From the NCBI GenBank assembly GCA_016795125.1, contig JAEUIG010000140.1:1-7908 (forward strand): a stretch of DNA of 7,908 nt, in the 5' to 3' direction. This DNA comes from Planctomycetaceae bacterium (GTDB lineage Bacteria > Planctomycetota > Planctomycetia > Planctomycetales > Planctomycetaceae). Numbering within the stretch: the first letter of the stretch is position 1; each line of letters starts with the position of its first letter. The notes below the pieces were generated by a model. The model made no database searches. It was given only the letters and a program-made list of their open reading frames with translations, and was not told the origin of the DNA. The translations under genes were made by a program, and so were the position numbers. Shown here piece by piece: positions 5,137 through 7,908 of the stretch.

Positions 5137-7908
5137 ATGGCCATTCGCGTCGCGCTGAATCATAAGACTGTCTACAACTACGACCGGCTGGTATCGATTG
5201 GACCGCAGATCGTCCGGCTGCGACCCGCGCCCCATTGCCGCACTCCGATCCACAGCTATTCGCTGAAGGTCCGCCCCGAAGAGCACTTCATCAATTGGCA
5301 ACAGGACCCGCACGGCAATTTTCTGGCGCGGTACGTCTTCGACAAACCGGCGCATGCGTTGAGCATTGAGGTCGAGTTGATCGCCGAAATGACGGTGATC
5401 AATCCGTTCGATTTCTTCGTGGAAGAGTCGGCGGACCAGTTCCCGTTTACATACGACCCGTGGCTGGCCAACGAACTGCAGCCGTTTCTGGAGACCAACG
5501 ATCCCGGACCCCGGTTTGCTGCGTTTCTCGCCGGGATCGACCGCGGTCCTGCCAAGACCGTCGACATGCTGGTCGCTCTCAACCAGAAACTGCAGCAGGA
5601 CATCAGCTACCTGATCCGGATGGAAACCGGCGTGCAGTCGCCGGAAGAAACCCTGACACATCGATCCGGCTCCTGCCGCGACAGCGCGTGGCTCCTGGTA
5701 CAGACGCTGCGGCACCTGGGACTGGCGGCGCGGTTCGTGTCCGGCTACCTGATCCAGCTCGCCCCGGACATCAGGCCGCTGGACGGCCCGGCCGGCCCGA
5801 CCGCCGACTTCACCGATCTGCACGCCTGGACCGAGGTGTACCTGCCCGGAGCCGGCTGGATCGGACTCGATCCGACGTCGGGCCTGTTTGCGGGCGAGGG
5901 ACACATTCCGCTGGCCTGCACGCCGAATCCAAGTTCGGCGGCGCCCGTCACCGGCAGCATCGGCGAGTGCGAAGTCGAGTTCGCGTTCCACATGGATGTG
6001 ACGCGCATTCACGAAGATCCGCGCGTCACCAAGCCCTACACCGACGAGCAATGGGAGCAGATCACTCAACTTGGGCAACGGGTCGACGCGACCCTGAATG
6101 ACGAGGGAGTGCGACTGACGATCGGCGGTGAACCGACGTTCGTCTCCATGGACGACATGGATGGCGCCGAATGGATGACGGCCGCCGTCGGTCCGGACAA
6201 GCGGCGGCTGTCGGAGACCCTCATCAAGCGGCTGCGCGAGCAATTTGCGCCGGGTGGCCTGCTGCATTACGGGCAGGGCAAGTGGTATCCCGGCGAATCG
6301 CTGCCACGCTGGTCTCTCGGAGTCTATTGGCGAAAGGACGGCGTCCCCATCTGGGAAAATGCGTCGCTGATCGCGGACTTCGACCACGATTACGGCCTGG
6401 GACCGGATGCAGCGCGGCGCTTCACGCGGCATCTGGCGCAGGTGCTGGGGGTCAGCGGCGAGTACATCATTCCGGCGTATGAAGACGTGGCGCATTATCT
6501 GCTCAAAGAGCAGCGTCTGCCGGTCAACGTCGACCCCGCCGACTCGAAACTGAGTAATCCGGAAGAACGAGCGCGGCTGGCGCGGGTCTTTCAGCGCGGA
6601 GTGGGAGAGCCGATCGGCTTTGTGATGCCGCTGAAGCGGCAGATGTGGCAAGGGCGCGCGCCACACGGCCACGTGGAACAGAAGCCGCCGGTGCGGCCGG
6701 ACAAGCCGCGAAGTCCGGTGGAGAACCCACTGCTCCGGTGGGTCAGTGGACCGTGGCCGATTCGCTCCGAGCGAATGTTCCTGCTGCCGGGGGATTCGCC
6801 GCTCGGGCTGCGGCTGCCGCTGGAGTCGCTGCCGTGGGTTGCGCCGGCGCAGTTGCCCAAGTCATATCCCGCCGATCCTCTGGAAGAGCGGCCGCCGTTG
6901 CCGATCCCCTCTTACCGCCAGCAGCAGTTTGTCACCGGTGCACCCGAACCGGTCCCGGTCGAACCGGTCGCGACGCCGGCCTCGCGGTCACCGGCGCCGT
7001 TCGTCCGCACGGCATTGTGCGTCGAACCGCGCGAAGGACGGCTGCATGTGTTCATGCCGCCGGTCGACATGCTCGAGGATTACCTCGACCTGGTTGCGGC
7101 GATTGAACGAACGGCCGAAGACCTGCAGATGCCGATCGTGCTGGAAGGCTACCTGCCGCCGAACGACGCGCGGATTCAGAACATCAAGGTGACCCCTGAC
7201 CCGGGCGTCATCGAAGTCAACACTCACCCCGTGGACTCTTGGGACGAACTGGTCGACAACACGATTGCGCTCTACGACGTCGCCCGCGAGACCCGGCTGA
7301 GCACCGAGAAGTTCGATCTCGACGGCACGCATCGCGGAACGGGCGGCGGCAACCACGTCGTGCTCGGCGGCGCGACCGCGGCGGACAGCCCGTTCCTGCG
7401 GCGGCCGGACCTGCTCAAGAGCCTGATCGGATACTGGATCAATCACCCGTCGCTGTCGTACCTGTTCAGCGGCCGGTTCATCGGGCCGACCAGCCAGGCG
7501 CCGCGCGTCGATGAAGGCCGCCGCGACGCGCTGTACGAACTGGAACTGGCATTCTCACTGGCGCCGAAACGGGGAGAATCCTCACCCCCCTGGCTCGTCG
7601 ACCGGCTGTTCCGCAATCTGCTGATCGACCTGACCGGCAATACGCATCGCGCGGAGTTCTGCATCGACAAGCTGTACTCGCCGGACAACAGTTCCGGCCG
7701 GTTGGGACTGGTCGAACTGCGCGGCTTCGAGATGCCGCCGCACGCGAAGATGAGCCTCACGCAGCAGCTCCTGATACGGGCGCTCGTCGCACGGTTCTGG
7801 CAGCAGCCGTACGAAGAGCCGCTGATCGACTGGGGCACCAGCCTGCACGACCTGTTCCTCCTGCCGCATTTCGCGTGGAAGGACTTCGGCGAAGTGCTGG
7901 ATGAACTG
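5137..7908 (+). CDS. Transglutaminase-like / DUF2126 putative amidoligase fusion protein, C-terminus cut by window edge
   Basis: The frame stays open for 924 codons to the window edge. ATG 5137 is the first start after an in-frame TGA at 5101; no Shine-Dalgarno site is seen. No signal peptide, so it is cytosolic. Residues 1-90 match the bacterial transglutaminase N-terminal region (ALNHKTVYNYDRLVSIGPQ). About 150-260 is a transglutaminase-like papain-fold domain with a plausible triad Cys180 (GSCRDSAW), His229 (DLHAWTEVYLP) and Asp245 (GLDPTSG). From about 300 onward is DUF2126, a putative amidoligase. Its motifs are IGGEPTFVSMDD (329-340), GVIEVNTHP (690-698), GTGGGNHVVLGG (734-745), TGNTHRAEFCIDKLYSP (833-849), and LGLVELRGFEMPPHAKMS (856-873). 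Proline-rich segments (about 510-530 and 585-630) lie inside it. Relatives are roughly 1,100 residues, so perhaps 150-200 are missing. The family is thought to form or break amide bonds on peptides and is typically clustered with ATP-grasp, alpha-E (DUF403) and proteasome-like genes. Substrate unknown. Confidence 0.93.
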   Translation, partial: MAIRVALNHKTVYNYDRLVSIGPQIVRLRPAPHCRTPIHSYSLKVRPEEHFINWQQDPHGNFLARYVFDKPAHALSIEVELIAEMTVINPFDFFVEESADQFPFTYDPWLANELQPFLETNDPGPRFAAFLAGIDRGPAKTVDMLVALNQKLQQDISYLIRMETGVQSPEETLTHRSGSCRDSAWLLVQTLRHLGLAARFVSGYLIQLAPDIRPLDGPAGPTADFTDLHAWTEVYLPGAGWIGLDPTSGLFAGEGHIPLACTPNPSSAAPVTGSIGECEVEFAFHMDVTRIHEDPRVTKPYTDEQWEQITQLGQRVDATLNDEGVRLTIGGEPTFVSMDDMDGAEWMTAAVGPDKRRLSETLIKRLREQFAPGGLLHYGQGKWYPGESLPRWSLGVYWRKDGVPIWENASLIADFDHDYGLGPDAARRFTRHLAQVLGVSGEYIIPAYEDVAHYLLKEQRLPVNVDPADSKLSNPEERARLARVFQRGVGEPIGFVMPLKRQMWQGRAPHGHVEQKPPVRPDKPRSPVENPLLRWVSGPWPIRSERMFLLPGDSPLGLRLPLESLPWVAPAQLPKSYPADPLEERPPLPIPSYRQQQFVTGAPEPVPVEPVATPASRSPAPFVRTALCVEPREGRLHVFMPPVDMLEDYLDLVAAIERTAEDLQMPIVLEGYLPPNDARIQNIKVTPDPGVIEVNTHPVDSWDELVDNTIALYDVARETRLSTEKFDLDGTHRGTGGGNHVVLGGATAADSPFLRRPDLLKSLIGYWINHPSLSYLFSGRFIGPTSQAPRVDEGRRDALYELELAFSLAPKRGESSPPWLVDRLFRNLLIDLTGNTHRAEFCIDKLYSPDNSSGRLGLVELRGFEMPPHAKMSLTQQLLIRALVARFWQQPYEEPLIDWGTSLHDLFLLPHFAWKDFGEVLDEL

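Noticed and set aside
4775..5158. A 127-codon plus-strand frame starting inside the terminator
   Set aside because: It begins in the terminator T-run region and overlaps the start of the transglutaminase gene out of frame, with no ribosome binding site and no recognisable domain.
4924..6672. A 582-codon open frame on the minus strand opposite the transglutaminase gene
   Set aside because: It is antisense to a gene with clear domain motifs. Its Arg/Gln/Val-rich translation has no recognisable domain, and long antisense frames are expected where the third codon position is GC-rich.
1..7908. CRISPR arrays, tRNA or rRNA genes, insertion sequences, phage genes
   Set aside because: No regularly spaced repeats, tRNA-like cloverleaf with TTCRANYC arm, rRNA motifs, transposase or integrase sequences were seen.

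Overview
The window is about 7.9 kb of GC-rich bacterial DNA. It most resembles a planctomycete or a related member of that superphylum. The evidence is the gene set: a secreted ThuA-domain protein beside a hydroxypyruvate-isomerase-like TIM barrel, an outer-membrane TPR/beta-barrel protein (so a diderm cell), and a transglutaminase fused to a DUF2126 putative amidoligase. Start-codon use is mixed (GTG and ATG) and Shine-Dalgarno sites are patchy. The taxonomic call is inference from gene content; no rRNA or other marker gene is present.

Layout. At the left edge a small plus-strand gene (1-408) encodes a membrane-anchored protein with a poly-serine tail. It converges, 8 bp apart, on a minus-strand block read right to left: TPR/outer-membrane barrel (3748-2333), secreted ThuA-domain protein (2202-1360), and hydroxypyruvate-isomerase-like enzyme (1262-417). 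Two perfect 9-bp hairpins (1295-1359) fill the ThuA/Hyi gap and look like a REP-type repeat pair. A 278-bp divergent intergenic region (3749-4026), carrying a strong 12-bp hairpin, separates this block from a plus-strand gene for a secreted, very acidic protein (4027-4725). That gene ends at a textbook intrinsic terminator (4752-4783). A 353-bp stretch without a convincing gene but with several short inverted repeats follows. From 5137 to the right edge runs the longest gene, a transglutaminase/DUF2126 protein that is cut off after 924 codons.

How the genes may work together. ThuA and Hyi are probably co-transcribed and may take part in sugar or sugar-acid metabolism, with ThuA exported and Hyi cytosolic. 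The TPR/barrel protein has the architecture of SLAM/DUF560-type outer-membrane translocators, and its divergent neighbour is an exported protein, so a transporter/cargo pairing is possible but unproven. The transglutaminase-amidoligase belongs to a class known to sit beside circularly permuted ATP-grasp, alpha-E and proteasome-like protease genes; such partners would lie beyond the right edge.
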